Assembly (NCBI RefSeq): GCF_027570035.1
Contig: NZ_JAKMUU010000001.1
Location: 744,001 to 808,000, forward strand
Source of the DNA: Corynebacterium curieae
GTDB taxonomy: Bacteria; Actinomycetota; Actinomycetes; Mycobacteriales; Mycobacteriaceae
DNA: 64,000 bases
Reading direction: 5' to 3'
Each line of letters opens with the position of its first letter. The first letter of the stretch is position 1. Shown piece after piece: positions 25,380-35,929 of the stretch. The notes under the pieces were generated by a model. The model was not told the DNA's origin, did no database searches, and worked only from the letters and a program-made list of their open reading frames with translations. The translations under genes and the position numbers were made by a program.

Positions 25380-26357
25380 TTATCGCGCCAGTTCCGCGAC
25401 GCGTTTGACGGCCGCCTCTATGGCGAATTCGGGCTCACCGCCTTGGCCTTTGACGGCGGCATCGAGCTCGGAGACAAGGATGACGGCCTTGGTGACATTA
25501 TCGGCGGACCAGCGGCGGGCCACGGGCTGGGTCATTTTGACCACGTAGGGCGCTAGACCGGTTTGGCTCGCCAGCGAGTACTGGTCCCCGCGCGCGGAGT
25601 AAAGGCGAGCGACGGCGCCGACCTTATTGGCCAGCGCGGCGGCAATCGCCACGGGGCTCGCGCCCAGCTGGAGGGCGCGGCGGCAGGTGGATACGGCGGC
25701 TTCGACGCGGCCGGCGACGGCGGCGTCGGCAATGTCCCAATTGGCCACCTCGGCCACGCCGACGTAGTAGTTTTGCACCGCCTCGCGGGTGACATTGCCG
25801 CCGGTATCGGAGACCAGCTGGGAGATGGCTGAGGCCAGCTCGCGCAGATCAGAGCCCACTCCCTCGAGCACGGCGTGGATAACGTCCGGGGTGGGGCGCA
25901 CGCCGTGGCTGGAAAATTCGCGGGTGGCCCACTGGCCCAGCTCATTGGGGTAGAGCGAAAAGACCTCGTGGACCTCCGCAATCTTGCGCAGCTTGGCCAC
26001 AAGCTCGGGCTGCTTCTTCTTTTTCTTCAGCGTCTTGGCCGTCACGGAGTAGATGATGACCATGGTCATGCCCGGCGCGGGATTGGCGCAGGCACGCAGG
26101 ATGATATCGACTACTTCCTTGCCGGCGCGCTCGCAGTCGCTGATGACGATGACGCGGTTATCACCAAAGAGCGACGGGCTGGTGGCCTCGAGGATCTCGC
26201 CCTCCGAGACCTCGGAGGCCTTAAGCTTGGTCAGCTCGGGCCGGGTGCCGGTAGATCCGCTCTCCTCGGCCGCGGCGCGCTGGATGTGCAGGCGGGCGCG
26301 TTCGGTGAGGAATTCATCATCGCCGAGGATGAGGTGTACTGGTGGCATGCCCGCCAT
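25380..26357 (-). CDS. holA: DNA polymerase III delta subunit, 325 aa
   Basis: Clamp-loader subunit that opens the beta clamp. The N-terminal HLILGDDEFLTERAR is the usual DnaA-like opening of HolA; domain II follows with VIVISDCERAGKEVVDII, and a C-terminal helical region resembles the family (WSADNVTKAVILVSELDAAVKG). Length is normal. MAGMPPVHL is the longest start; ATG 26348 (MPPVHL) is equally plausible. It sits between comEC (one-base gap) and the ankyrin gene, the standard actinobacterial comEA-comEC-holA order. Confidence 0.95.
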   Translation of the reverse strand: MAGMPPVHLILGDDEFLTERARLHIQRAAAEESGSTGTRPELTKLKASEVSEGEILEATSPSLFGDNRVIVISDCERAGKEVVDIILRACANPAPGMTMVIIYSVTAKTLKKKKKQPELVAKLRKIAEVHEVFSLYPNELGQWATREFSSHGVRPTPDVIHAVLEGVGSDLRELASAISQLVSDTGGNVTREAVQNYYVGVAEVANWDIADAAVAGRVEAAVSTCRRALQLGASPVAIAAALANKVGAVARLYSARGDQYSLASQTGLAPYVVKMTQPVARRWSADNVTKAVILVSELDAAVKGQGGEPEFAIEAAVKRVAELAR

Positions 26358-26358
26358 T

Positions 26359-27771
26359 TTAGCCTGCGGCCAGGCCGAGCCAGGCGATGCCCGCCAGCGT
26401 CAGCGCCAAGGTGAGCCACGGGCGGTGATAGAGGAGGCCGGCGATGATCCAGGCGTAGGCAAGCAGCGTAAAAAGCGGGTTGGCGGGAATGGTGACCACG
26501 GGCAGGTGGGCCACGCCGTGGGCGACGGTGTTAATCCACCACGAGAAGGGCTCAGTGAGGCGCAGCAAGCCGGCGCCCAGCACATCGAGCGGGCCCAGCT
26601 GGGCAAAGATGGCGGCGATAAGCCCCACGATGGTAATCGGCACGGTGGCGGGCTCGACGAGGATATTGGCCAGCACGGAGACCACGGAGACCTCACCGGA
26701 CATGAGTGCCACCAGCGGGAGGGTAACGATATCGGCAGCGATGGCTACCGCGACCGCGCGCAGAAAGATGGCGGGCCAGCCGGTCACGGCCAAGTGCTTA
26801 TAGATGAGCGGGCTTAGCGCCACGATGCCGAGCGTCGCCGCGCAGGATAGGGCGAAGCCAAAGTGCACGGCGAGGTCAGAATCGACAAAGAGCAGCGCGA
26901 TGATACCGAGGCTAAGCGCGTGAATGGGCTCCATGCGCGTGGAATTGAGCACGGCGAGCAGCCCTACTACCCCGGCGACGGCCGCGCGCTGGACGGAAGG
27001 TTCGAAGCCCACAAGCAAAACATAGGTGGCAAGGGCGCACAGGGAGGCGGCCACGCGGGCGCGGGGTCCGAGCGCGAAGGCGGCGCAGACCACGGCCGCG
27101 GCGGAGCAAACGATGGCCACATTGGCCCCAGATACAGCGCTCAAGTGGGAGAGCCCGGTGGCGATATACAGGTCGCGCTCGGCGGTATCTTGCAGCGCGG
27201 TATCGCCGAGCACCATGCCGGGGATAAGGCCCTGGCTGGAGGGCCCGACGGTATCGAGGACCAGCGCGCGGAAAATCTCGGCCACCTCGGCCGCCCAGCC
27301 GGCCAGGCCTTCGGGCTCGGCGGTTACCTGCACGTCGGTGGCATTGGCGCTGAGCTTGCCGACGCCCGCCCTATCCGACTCCCCTACCCTTACCCTGGCC
27401 GTAATTTCGGCACCCGCGGCGGCCGGGACCGGATCCGGGCTAAAGACGGGCAGCTGCGTGGGGTATCCCGGAACCTTGAGCCGCAGCAACCAGCCACCGG
27501 CACTGGTTTGTGTCGGCGCGGTGGTCAGGCGGCCGGTGACTTCGGTGCCGAGGTCGAAAGTGGCTGCGCGGGCCTGGCGCACCGCGGCGACGAGCGCTGC
27601 AACAGAGGCGACCGTCCCACAGAAAAGCGCTTGGCCCCACTGACGGGTACACAGGCACAGCGCGACGGCCGCGACAATGATTGCGATGGCCCAGCCGCGG
27701 CCGGCGAGCAGCACGGCGATGACGGCCATCCAGGCGGTGGCCGCGCCGGGGACGAGCCGCAGTTCTCGCAT
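26359..27771 (-). CDS. comEC: ComEC/Rec2-type channel protein, 470 aa (no lactamase domain)
   Basis: Membrane protein related to the ComEC DNA-uptake channel. A short N-terminal OB-like soluble segment (EVTGRLTTAPTQTSAGGWLLRLK) precedes the competence domain, with the conserved HLSAVSGANVAIV (about 214-226), then some ten hydrophobic segments and SVQRAAVAGVVGLLAV. Family members in other bacteria carry an added metallo-beta-lactamase domain that degrades the second strand; it is absent, which is common in corynebacteria. It follows comEA by 18 bases. Natural transformation in this organism is not proven by this. Confidence 0.9.
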   Translation of the reverse strand: MRELRLVPGAATAWMAVIAVLLAGRGWAIAIIVAAVALCLCTRQWGQALFCGTVASVAALVAAVRQARAATFDLGTEVTGRLTTAPTQTSAGGWLLRLKVPGYPTQLPVFSPDPVPAAAGAEITARVRVGESDRAGVGKLSANATDVQVTAEPEGLAGWAAEVAEIFRALVLDTVGPSSQGLIPGMVLGDTALQDTAERDLYIATGLSHLSAVSGANVAIVCSAAAVVCAAFALGPRARVAASLCALATYVLLVGFEPSVQRAAVAGVVGLLAVLNSTRMEPIHALSLGIIALLFVDSDLAVHFGFALSCAATLGIVALSPLIYKHLAVTGWPAIFLRAVAVAIAADIVTLPLVALMSGEVSVVSVLANILVEPATVPITIVGLIAAIFAQLGPLDVLGAGLLRLTEPFSWWINTVAHGVAHLPVVTIPANPLFTLLAYAWIIAGLLYHRPWLTLALTLAGIAWLGLAAG

Positions 27772-27789
27772 CGCACGCTCGAGCTCGAG

Positions 27790-28587
<798 letters not shown>

Positions 28588-29463
28588 CTAGTTATCCACA
28601 GAACGGCGCGGCGAGAAGGCGCGGGGTCGACCACGCGTGTGAGGATGAGCTGGTTCGGCCGGAGGCTCCGAGCTAAACACCGCAGATACGCCGATGGCGG
28701 AGGGGCCGGCGTGGACCGAGAGGACGTCGTTAAGCGGGGTGCAGATGAAGGACGAGCCCTGCGGCAGCGCCGCTTCAAGGAGCGCTTCCAGCTTGGCGGC
28801 TGCGCCTTCGGCGTGGTTGTGCTGGATGGCGACGAAGGCCGGCTCCCCGTTCGCGCGGGAGGCGATGAGATCCACCAACTTGGTAAAGGCCTTGGTTTGG
28901 GTGCGGGTCTTGCCCACTAGCTCCAGTTTGCCGCGGGTAATGGACATAATCGGCTTGGTGGCCAGCAGCGCCGTGGAAAGCATGGCCGTGGCCGGGGAAA
29001 GGCGGCCAGAGCGGCGCAGATCTTCCGTGGAGTGCAGATACACCCAGGTAGCCGAGCGCTTGAGGGTATCTAAGGCGGCGGCGTAGCATTCCTCCAGACT
29101 GGCGCCGCGGGAGGCCAACTTAGCCGCGGACATCGTGGCCGCGCCCATAGCCATGCCGGCTGAACCGGAATCAATCACCCGCACCGTGTGCGGGAAAACA
29201 CCCGAAGCAGAAACCGCAGCGGAGTAGGTAGAAGATAGCTCTTTAGATAGGTGTATGGCCACCACACCTTCGTCTTGGGCGCGCTCCATCTCGCGACCAT
29301 AGGCAGCGGCCAGCTCCAGTGCGCTTAGCCCGGAGGTAGATTGCTCTAGGCCTTCCTTGCCATGGCTTTCCATGAGGTGGAGATCGATGACGGCGATGGA
29401 TAGCTGCTCCGCCAACTCCGGCGGCAGACCCGCCGAGGAATCCGTTATGACGCGAACGGCCAC
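28588..29463 (-). CDS. DegV-family fatty-acid-binding protein, 291 aa
   Basis: DegV proteins bind a fatty-acid molecule and act as FakB-type partners of a fatty-acid kinase in many Gram-positives. The start MAVRVITDSSAGL and the motifs SKELSSTYSAA, HSTEDLRRSGRLSPATAML and KPIMSITRGKLELVGKTRT are characteristic. It starts at a GTG whose first base is the last base of the gpgP stop (TAGTG). The C-terminus has a basic Pro/Arg tail. Position between gpgP and comEA matches the mycobacterial order (Rv2417c region). Confidence 0.9.
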   Translation of the reverse strand: MAVRVITDSSAGLPPELAEQLSIAVIDLHLMESHGKEGLEQSTSGLSALELAAAYGREMERAQDEGVVAIHLSKELSSTYSAAVSASGVFPHTVRVIDSGSAGMAMGAATMSAAKLASRGASLEECYAAALDTLKRSATWVYLHSTEDLRRSGRLSPATAMLSTALLATKPIMSITRGKLELVGKTRTQTKAFTKLVDLIASRANGEPAFVAIQHNHAEGAAAKLEALLEAALPQGSSFICTPLNDVLSVHAGPSAIGVSAVFSSEPPAEPAHPHTRGRPRAFSPRRSVDN

Positions 29464-30161
29464 TAGATATCTGCCCCGCCGTCCCCGGTGACCTCGCCGC
29501 CCATATTCCAGCCATCGAAATACCACTTGGCGCTGCCGACGTTCTGGGCATTAAATTCCAGCGAGGACAGCGGCGTATCCGGGTTGAAATCAGGGCGGGC
29601 CGTTAGCTGCGACCAGTGCGTATTCTTCAGTCCGGAAAGGATTCCGTACTGTGCATGGTCGAGTCCGAGCAGGTGACACGTCAGCGCCGAGATAGCACCG
29701 CCATGGGCCACGATGAGCACGGGGCCTGCTTCCCAGCCGCCGAAATCTTGCATGAGCTCATCGATGACAGGGCGGGCACGTTCGGCCACATCCACGCGGG
29801 ACTCGCCCTCTGGCGGGGCCCAGGTGGGGTCGTGGCGCCAAATGGCGCGCGCGCCTGGGAACTCCTCATCCACCTCAGCAGAGGTCCTGCCCTGCCACCG
29901 GCCTAGGTGGGTCTCGCGCAGGCGGGCATCCGTGGTGAAGTCCACGCCGAGGGCATCGGCGACCACGCGCGCGGTTTCGCGCGCACGGATGAGGTCGGAG
30001 GCAACAATTTTAGATACGCCCTGATCCTGCAGCAGGCGCGCGGCAGCACGGGCCTGCTCATAGCCCAGCTCGGACAGCTCGGTGTCCAAGTGGCCTTGCA
30101 TGCGGCCGGTGGCGTTATACGTGGTTTGTCCGTGGCGGATCAGGATCAGGCGGCGGCTCAT
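29463..30161 (-). CDS. gpgP: Histidine phosphatase, probable glucosyl-3-phosphoglycerate phosphatase, 232 aa
   Basis: Member of the phosphoglycerate-mutase-like histidine phosphatase family. The catalytic RHG motif is at about residues 9-11 (LILIRHGQTTYN) and the second histidine is in VLIVAHGGAIS, with the conserved acidic RETHLGRWQG between them. By synteny with mycobacterial Rv2419c-Rv2420c-Rv2421c (gpgP-rsfS-nadD) it is assigned to GpgP, which dephosphorylates glucosyl-3-phosphoglycerate in the methylglucose lipopolysaccharide pathway. Family alone would only say 'phosphatase'. ATG 30161 gives the classical start MSRRLILIRHG; it lies seven bases after the rsfS stop. Confidence 0.8.
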   Translation of the reverse strand: MSRRLILIRHGQTTYNATGRMQGHLDTELSELGYEQARAAARLLQDQGVSKIVASDLIRARETARVVADALGVDFTTDARLRETHLGRWQGRTSAEVDEEFPGARAIWRHDPTWAPPEGESRVDVAERARPVIDELMQDFGGWEAGPVLIVAHGGAISALTCHLLGLDHAQYGILSGLKNTHWSQLTARPDFNPDTPLSSLEFNAQNVGSAKWYFDGWNMGGEVTGDGGADI

Positions 30162-30168
30162 AGGGGGT

Positions 30169-30639
30169 TTAAAGCTCCTCGTCCTCGCCTGGGACCTTAT
30201 CGGCCAGTGGGAGCTCATCGATGGAATCGACCTCGCGCGGATTGACGCCATTGGTCCATTCACCGGGGCGCTCTGGGGCCTCGATGCCCTCAATCTCTAG
30301 TGCCGGGCAATCGTGGTACAGGCGATCCAAGCCATAGAACTCGCGCTGGTCATTGCGCTGAACGTGGACGACGATATTGCCATAATCCAGCAGCACCCAG
30401 CGGTTTTCGCGGTTGCCCTCGCGGCGCTGCGGCTCAAATCCTTGCTTGGTCATCTCATCTTCGACTTCATCCACGATGGAGGCCACCTGGCGCTCGTTAT
30501 CCGCAGAAGCTAGCACGAAGACCTCGGTAATGGCGAGGACATCGGAGACATCAATTGCTGCGATATTGGTGGCCAGTTTTTCCTGCGCGGCGTGTGCCGC
30601 GGTTTCTGCCATGCGGCGGGCAAGATCAGAAGTAGACAA
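30169..30639 (-). CDS. rsfS: Ribosomal silencing factor RsfS, 156 aa
   Basis: Binds L14 on the 50S subunit and blocks subunit joining during starvation. The sequence has the RsfS core: AAIDVSDVLAITEVFVLASADNERQVASIVDEVE and then RREGNRENRWVLLDYGNIVVHVQRNDQREFYGLDRLY. A C-terminal acidic extension of about 40 residues follows, common in actinobacteria. The start is TTG (30639) with AAAAGGGA about twelve bases before; ATG 30612 would shorten the N-terminal helix. It is coupled with gpgP. Confidence 0.94.
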   Translation of the reverse strand: MSTSDLARRMAETAAHAAQEKLATNIAAIDVSDVLAITEVFVLASADNERQVASIVDEVEDEMTKQGFEPQRREGNRENRWVLLDYGNIVVHVQRNDQREFYGLDRLYHDCPALEIEGIEAPERPGEWTNGVNPREVDSIDELPLADKVPGEDEEL

Positions 30640-30760
30640 TGTGTAAATAATCCCTTTTCGCGTCTGAGTACATTCGGAATGAACTATCTCTAGTGACAGT
30701 CTATTCTTGCACGTTTAGCAGGGCCGTGCCCAAAAATCTGTACCAGCCCAGTGGAAGTTT

Positions 30761-31378
30761 CTACAGGGGCTTATCCGGGTTTGGCCCGTAGAGATTATTC
30801 TTGGTGATGTACTGCACCACCCCATCCGGAACGAGGTACCACACGGGCTGGCCTTGGGCGGCGCGCTCGCGGCAAGCGGTAGAAGAGATGGCCATGGCGG
30901 GGATATCGATAAGATCAATATCCTCCTGCGCATCGGCAGGCAGCATATCGGCGCTTAGCTCATAGCCTGGGCGGGTAACGCCCACAAAGTGCGCCATCTC
31001 CAGCATCTCTTCCCAGTTATGCCAGCTCATGATGGATGCCAGCGAATCGGCACCGGTAATGAAGTAAAACTCCGCATCCGGGAAGAGTTCGCGCAGGTCG
31101 CGCAGCGTATCGATGGTATATGTGGGCCCCTCGCGGTCAATATCTACGCGCGAGACGGTAAAACGCGGATTAGAGGCCGTGGCCACCATCGTCATCAAGT
31201 AGCGGTGCTCGGCCGCAGTGACGTCGCGGTGGGACTTTTGCCACGGCTGACCGGTGGGAACAAAGACGACGGTATCGAGGGCAAAACGGTGTGCGGCCTC
31301 GCTGGCCGCTACCAAGTGGCCGTTGTGGATGGGGTCAAAGGTGCCACCCATGATGCCGATGCGCTGTGGGCTAGTCAT
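30761..31378 (-). CDS. nadD: Nicotinate-nucleotide adenylyltransferase, 205 aa
   Basis: Joins nicotinate mononucleotide and ATP to make deamido-NAD, the common step of NAD synthesis. The nucleotidyltransferase signature [12 protein letters not shown] is at about residues 11-22, and the second motif ISSTACR (about 163-169) completes the ATP site. [10 protein letters not shown] and [10 protein letters not shown] are typical of NadD. Length is normal. It starts 23 bases after the proA stop and is separated from rsfS by 121 bases that hold nothing recognisable. Confidence 0.96.
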   Translation of the reverse strand: MTSPQRIGIMGGTFDPIHNGHLVAASEAAHRFALDTVVFVPTGQPWQKSHRDVTAAEHRYLMTMVATASNPRFTVSRVDIDREGPTYTIDTLRDLRELFPDAEFYFITGADSLASIMSWHNWEEMLEMAHFVGVTRPGYELSADMLPADAQEDIDLIDIPAMAISSTACRERAAQGQPVWYLVPDGVVQYITKNNLYGPNPDKPL

Positions 31379-31401
31379 GGATGGCGATTATAGCCGCACT
31401 A

Positions 31402-32670
31402 CTAGGGGCGGGTCTGACCGGTACCCTGCAGGATCCACTTGCTAGAGGTCAGCTCCGGAAGCGCCATCGGGCCGCGGGCGTGCAGCTTCTGGGTGGAAAT
31501 GCCGATTTCGGCGCCCATGCCGTAGACCTCACCATCGGTAAAGGCGGTAGAGGCGTTGAGCATGACCGCGGCGGCATCCACCTCGTTGCCAAACTTCACT
31601 AGGACGTCGGCATCCTGCGCGGCGATGGCCTCGGTGTGGCCAGTGGTGAACTCGGCGATATGGTCGATGGCGCCATCGACGCCGTCGACCACCTTGGCGC
31701 AGATATCCATGGACAGCGATTCCTCGCGCCAGTCCTCATCGGTGGCCTGCACGGCATCCTTGACGCCGAAGCCCTCGAGCTCGGCGACGTCACCGTGGAT
31801 GGTCACACCCTCATCCTGCAGCGCGGTGATGATGCGCAGCTTGGCGGAGTCGTCCAAAGCGGCGTCGATAAGCACGCACTCCGTGGAATTGCACACGGAG
31901 GTGCGGCGGGTCTTGCCGTTGATGACCATGTCGATGGCCTTGTCCAAGTCAGCTGAGGCATCCACGTAGAAGTGGCAATTGCCGGTGCCGGTCTCAATGG
32001 CCGGGACGGTGGCGCCGGTGACCACGGCTTCAATGAGCTTCGCGCCGCCGCGCGGGATGACAAGGTCCACTAGGCCTCGGGCGGTGATGAGATCCTGGAC
32101 GGAATCGTGGGTCTCGCACGGCAGAAGCTGCACGGCCTCGCGCGGAAGGTCAAACTCGGCGAGGGTATCCTGCAAGATTTCTACCAGCTTGGTATTGGAA
32201 TTGCGGGCGGATTTAGAGCCGCGCAGCAGCGGCACGTTGCCGGACTTGATGGCCAAACCAAAGGCGTCCACGGTGACGTTCGGGCGGGCCTCATAGACCA
32301 TGCCCATCACACCGAGTGGGACGCGGACCTGCTTCATCTGGATGCCATTGTCCATGGTGCGGCCCTGCAGGATCTCGCCTACTGGGTCCTGCAGGCTGGC
32401 AACCTGGCGCAGGCCGCCAGCGATGCCCTCCACGCGCGCGGCGTCAAGGGACAGGCGGTCAATGAGGGACTCGGACATGCCGCGCTCGCGGCCAGCTTCG
32501 ATATCTTGCTTATTAGCGGCGAGGATATCCTCGGTGTGGGCAATGAGGTTTTCGGCTGCGCGCTGCAAGATTTCGTTCTTGCGCGGCGTGGATAGCTGCG
32601 CCACGACGGGCGCAACCTCCTTGGCAGCACGGGCTTTGGACAGAACTTCTTCGCGTTCAGTGTTGCTCAT
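31402..32670 (-). CDS. proA: Gamma-glutamyl phosphate reductase, 422 aa
   Basis: Second step of proline biosynthesis: reduces glutamyl phosphate to glutamate semialdehyde with NADPH. It is an aldehyde-dehydrogenase-fold enzyme. [31 protein letters not shown] and LVIPRGG are clear, and the catalytic cysteine lies in [12 protein letters not shown] (about residue 257). The C-terminus shows [12 protein letters not shown]. Its partner proB is two genes upstream, with the 2-hydroxyacid dehydrogenase pair in between. Confidence 0.97.
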   Translation of the reverse strand: MSNTEREEVLSKARAAKEVAPVVAQLSTPRKNEILQRAAENLIAHTEDILAANKQDIEAGRERGMSESLIDRLSLDAARVEGIAGGLRQVASLQDPVGEILQGRTMDNGIQMKQVRVPLGVMGMVYEARPNVTVDAFGLAIKSGNVPLLRGSKSARNSNTKLVEILQDTLAEFDLPREAVQLLPCETHDSVQDLITARGLVDLVIPRGGAKLIEAVVTGATVPAIETGTGNCHFYVDASADLDKAIDMVINGKTRRTSVCNSTECVLIDAALDDSAKLRIITALQDEGVTIHGDVAELEGFGVKDAVQATDEDWREESLSMDICAKVVDGVDGAIDHIAEFTTGHTEAIAAQDADVLVKFGNEVDAAAVMLNASTAFTDGEVYGMGAEIGISTQKLHARGPMALPELTSSKWILQGTGQTRP

Positions 32671-32767
32671 GCCATACCAGCCTAACGAAAGGTCGCGCGC
32701 ATTTCAGCGACCTCAGCCGCGGTGGGGTTGAGCTGGCCATCGTCAGCGCGGTTACTGGGGCTTTCCA

Positions 32768-33673
32768 TCAGTAGCCGGCTTCAATATCTACTTCCGTGGG
32801 GATTTCTTCACCGGCGGCAAAGCGCTCCATGACCTTTGCTGCATGCGCACCGATGCGGCGGCGCACCGAATACGGCGGATTGGCAAGGTGCGGGGTAATG
32901 ACCACGTTGGGCATCTCCCATAGCGGGTGGCCATCAGGCAACGGTTCTGGATCGGTGACGTCAAGGCCGGCGCCGGCGATCTGGCCGGCGCGCAGGGCAT
33001 CGACCAGCGCATCGGTATCCACTAGCGGGCCGCGCCCAACGTTAATGACCACGGCGTGGTTGGGCATGGAGCGGAAGGCGGCGGCGCCGAAAAGCTGGCG
33101 GGTCTGTTCCGTTAGCGGAGCGAGCGCCACGAAATAATCGGCGGCCGGCCACACGCGCTCGATATCGGAGGTGGCATAGGTTTCATCGGCGCCTTCAACC
33201 GGGTTACCGGAGCGATTGACCGCAATGATGCGTGGGCCGAAGCCTTCTAGCATGCGGATGAGCCGCTTGCCGATGCCCCCGGCACCCACCACCGCCACCG
33301 TCTTATCCTCAAAAAGGAAGCTGGTATGGGCTTCGACCTCATCGCGGTTATCCCAGCTCGTTCCCACGTGCTTGTGCGCATGCAATTGGGCGAGCAGGAG
33401 CGCAATGGTGGACTCGGCCACGGTGGCGTCATATAGCCCGGCGGCATTGGACCAGCGGGCGGAAGTATTCCGCATGACATCGAGCAGGTGGTCCACACCA
33501 GCAAACGGAACTTGGACTAAGCCCACGCTTGGCGGCAGGGGCTGCGGGAAATCATCCGGGCCACCGTTGAAGATGAGAGCCTCGGCTTTCTCCAGTGGGG
33601 CGCGTTCGTGCCCAGCGGCATCGAGGGCCTGCAGGGTTTCCTCCCACGGGGTGGGCAACATCGCGTACTTCAT
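32768..33673 (-). CDS. D-isomer 2-hydroxyacid dehydrogenase, 301 aa
   Basis: NAD(P)-dependent dehydrogenase of the D-2-hydroxyacid family, which interconverts 2-keto and D-2-hydroxy acids. The nucleotide site is GAGGIGKRL (about residues 140-148). Catalytic arginine is in INVGRGPLVDTDAL, the glutamate in DPEPLPDGHPLW and the histidine in VITPHLANP. ATG 33673 overlaps the preceding paralogue stop (TAATG); the longer open frame is an overlap artefact. The proB/proA neighbourhood is conserved in corynebacteria, but the substrate is unknown. Confidence 0.9.
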   Translation of the reverse strand: MKYAMLPTPWEETLQALDAAGHERAPLEKAEALIFNGGPDDFPQPLPPSVGLVQVPFAGVDHLLDVMRNTSARWSNAAGLYDATVAESTIALLLAQLHAHKHVGTSWDNRDEVEAHTSFLFEDKTVAVVGAGGIGKRLIRMLEGFGPRIIAVNRSGNPVEGADETYATSDIERVWPAADYFVALAPLTEQTRQLFGAAAFRSMPNHAVVINVGRGPLVDTDALVDALRAGQIAGAGLDVTDPEPLPDGHPLWEMPNVVITPHLANPPYSVRRRIGAHAAKVMERFAAGEEIPTEVDIEAGY

Positions 33674-34603
33674 TAGTATCCGGCCTCCACATCCACGCGG
33701 GTGGGCATAGCCTCTCCCCTCTCCCACGCCGCGGCATTGGCGTTGAAGATAGCGCCCAAGTGAAACTGAGCTACGTGTGCGGAAGCGGCCATGTGGGGCG
33801 TCATGGTGCAATTGGGCAGGTCATAAAGCGGATGGCCATCGGGCAGCGGCTCCGGATCCATAACCTCCAAGCCGGCGCCGGCGATTTCGCCGCTGCGCAA
33901 GGCTTTCACAAGGTCATCGGTAACCACGGTGCTGCCGCGGCCGACGTTGATAAAGATGGCGGAGGGCTTCATGGCGCGGAAAGTGGCGGCATCGATAAGC
34001 CCCTCCGTGTCCTTGGTCGCCGGGAGGATGCAGAAGATAAAATCCGCTTCGCCCCACACGTGCTGGGCTTTATCCATGGGCACCACCTCATCGGCGCCTT
34101 CCACCGCACGGCCGGAGCGATTGACCGCGGTAATGCGCACGCCGAACGGCTTCAGGAGCCTAATTAGCTGCTTGCCGATGCCCCCTGCGCCAAAGATCGC
34201 CACCTTCTTCGGCCCTTGCTGGTTATAGAGCCAGGCTTGGGATTCATCAAGTTGCTGAGCCACCGACCACGAGGCGGCCTGGGCGAAGGCCTTATGATGA
34301 TGCGCTTGGGAAAGCGCCAAGCCCAGTGCGGACTCGGCCACCGGCTGGGCAAAAGCACCGGCGGAATTGCACCACGGCACGCCGTCTGGGGTGATCACCC
34401 CGGCGTCAATTAGCTGATTCACACCGGTAAAACAATGCTGCACCCAACCGATATTCTCCGGCATCTCGGGGATGCGGCGTGGGTTGGGGGGCATTGTTGA
34501 TGTAGACCTCGGCATCCTCAATGCTGCTTACACGCTGATGCCCGGCAGCTTCGATATCTTCTACCATCGGCTGCCAGGTTTCCGGTCCCATGAAATACTT
34601 CAT
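33673..34603 (-). pseudogene. Second 2-hydroxyacid dehydrogenase, frameshifted paralogue
   Basis: A tandem paralogue of the following gene. The ATG at 34603 opens MKYFMGPETWQPMVEDIEAAGHQR…VYINNAP, clearly parallel to the start of the intact gene. The body, with GAGGIGKQL, INVGRGSTVV, DPEPLPDGHPLY and MTPHMAA, lies in another frame. The frames meet at a run of six G on the plus strand (34486-34491, six C in the coding strand). Removing one base would join NAP directly to NPRRIPEMPENIGW. All catalytic residues are otherwise intact. It is either a recent pseudogene, a slippage-switchable gene, or an assembly error. Confidence 0.85.
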
Positions 34604-34636
34604 GCCCCAACCATACGGGGAATCCCAGACTCGGGT

Positions 34637-35869
34637 TTAGATGCGGGAGGCGAAGTTGGAAAGGTAGTCCGCGTGGACGACGGAACGGCGCTGCTCCTCA
34701 GGAAGCTCTTCCATCTTCTTCCCCTTAATGGCGTGCAGCTCCTCGGAATCGAAGCGCACTTCGCCACGGCCGATGACCTCACCATTCGGGCCCAGGATGT
34801 CGATGATTTCTCCCTTATTGAACTCGCCCTGCACATCAGTAATGCCAACGGCGAGCAGCGAGGTGCCGCCCTTGGTGACGGCCTCCTTGGCGCCTTCATC
34901 GAGGCGGACGGCTCCGCCGGTATCGGCGCAGTAGAGCGCCCAGAACTTCCAGGCGGACAGCTGGCGTTCCTCGCGGGTGTGGAAGACGGTGCCCACGGAG
35001 GCGTCGGCAAGCGCGGGGCCAATGTTATCCGTGGAGGTCAGCAGCACTGGAATGCCGCCGCGGGTAGCCAGGCGGGCCGCGGAAACCTTGGTGGCCATGC
35101 CGCCGGTGCCGACCTTGCCGCCATCGCCAGCCACAACGCCCTTCAAGTCCTTGCCGGTGCGCACCTCATCGATGAACTTGGCATCCGGCTCGGCAGGGTT
35201 CTTATCGTACAAACCAGGCACGTCAGAAAATAGGAAGAGCGCGTCCGCGCCCACTAGGTTTGCCACCAGCGCGGAGAGGCGATCGTTATCGCCAAAGTGC
35301 ATTTCCGACGTCGCCACCGCATCGTTCTCGTTCACGATGGGGATGGTGCGCAGCTGGCGCAGGCGATCGATGGTGCGCTGCGCATTGCGGGCACGATCGC
35401 GGTGTCCAGTATCGGAGGCGGTCAACAAAACCTGGCCGATGGTGCGCTTATAACGCGCAAAGGACTGGCCCCACACATAGGCCAGATGCACCTGGCCTAC
35501 AGACGCGGAAGCCTGCTTGGTAGCCAAATCGGTCGGCCGCTGGTGCAGGCCGAGTGGGCCCATACCGGCGGCAACCGCACCGGAGGAGACGATGATGACA
35601 TCGGAGCGGCCCATGCGCGCATGGACGGCATCGACGATGTGATCAATCTTTTCCTGGGAGACACGGAAGTTCTCATCCGTAAGAGAAGAGGAACCAATCT
35701 TTACCACGACGCGCTTAGCCTGAGCGATTTCGTGGCGGAGATCCGACTCAAACCCCGAAGCAGTGGGGTTTTCAACGCGAGGTTCCGGGAAAGGGGTATC
35801 AGCGGTAGGACCGGCAAAAGGTTCTACCGGAAGCGGAAGGATGGATTCTTTCTGTTCATCAGAAGACAT
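34637..35869 (-). CDS. proB: Glutamate 5-kinase with PUA domain, 410 aa
   Basis: First step of proline biosynthesis, phosphorylating the gamma-carboxyl of glutamate; feedback target of proline. The amino-acid-kinase domain shows [30 protein letters not shown] and [17 protein letters not shown]-terminal PUA domain (about 300-380) follows. There is an N-terminal extension of about 45 residues rich in Pro and Glu before the kinase, so a later start is possible, although the reading frame is continuous. It lies 60 bases after obgE, probably in one operon with it. Confidence 0.95.
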   Translation of the reverse strand: MSSDEQKESILPLPVEPFAGPTADTPFPEPRVENPTASGFESDLRHEIAQAKRVVVKIGSSSLTDENFRVSQEKIDHIVDAVHARMGRSDVIIVSSGAVAAGMGPLGLHQRPTDLATKQASASVGQVHLAYVWGQSFARYKRTIGQVLLTASDTGHRDRARNAQRTIDRLRQLRTIPIVNENDAVATSEMHFGDNDRLSALVANLVGADALFLFSDVPGLYDKNPAEPDAKFIDEVRTGKDLKGVVAGDGGKVGTGGMATKVSAARLATRGGIPVLLTSTDNIGPALADASVGTVFHTREERQLSAWKFWALYCADTGGAVRLDEGAKEAVTKGGTSLLAVGITDVQGEFNKGEIIDILGPNGEVIGRGEVRFDSEELHAIKGKKMEELPEEQRRSVVHADYLSNFASRI

Positions 35870-35929
35870 GCCAACCGAGTTTACAAAGCCTACCCTCTAG
35901 CACACCCCAAGAATAGGGGGATCTGGAAA

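Noticed and set aside
26359..27771. comEC as a truncated pseudogene
   Set aside because: The lactamase domain is missing, but the frame is clean, and short ComEC proteins of this kind are usual in the genus.
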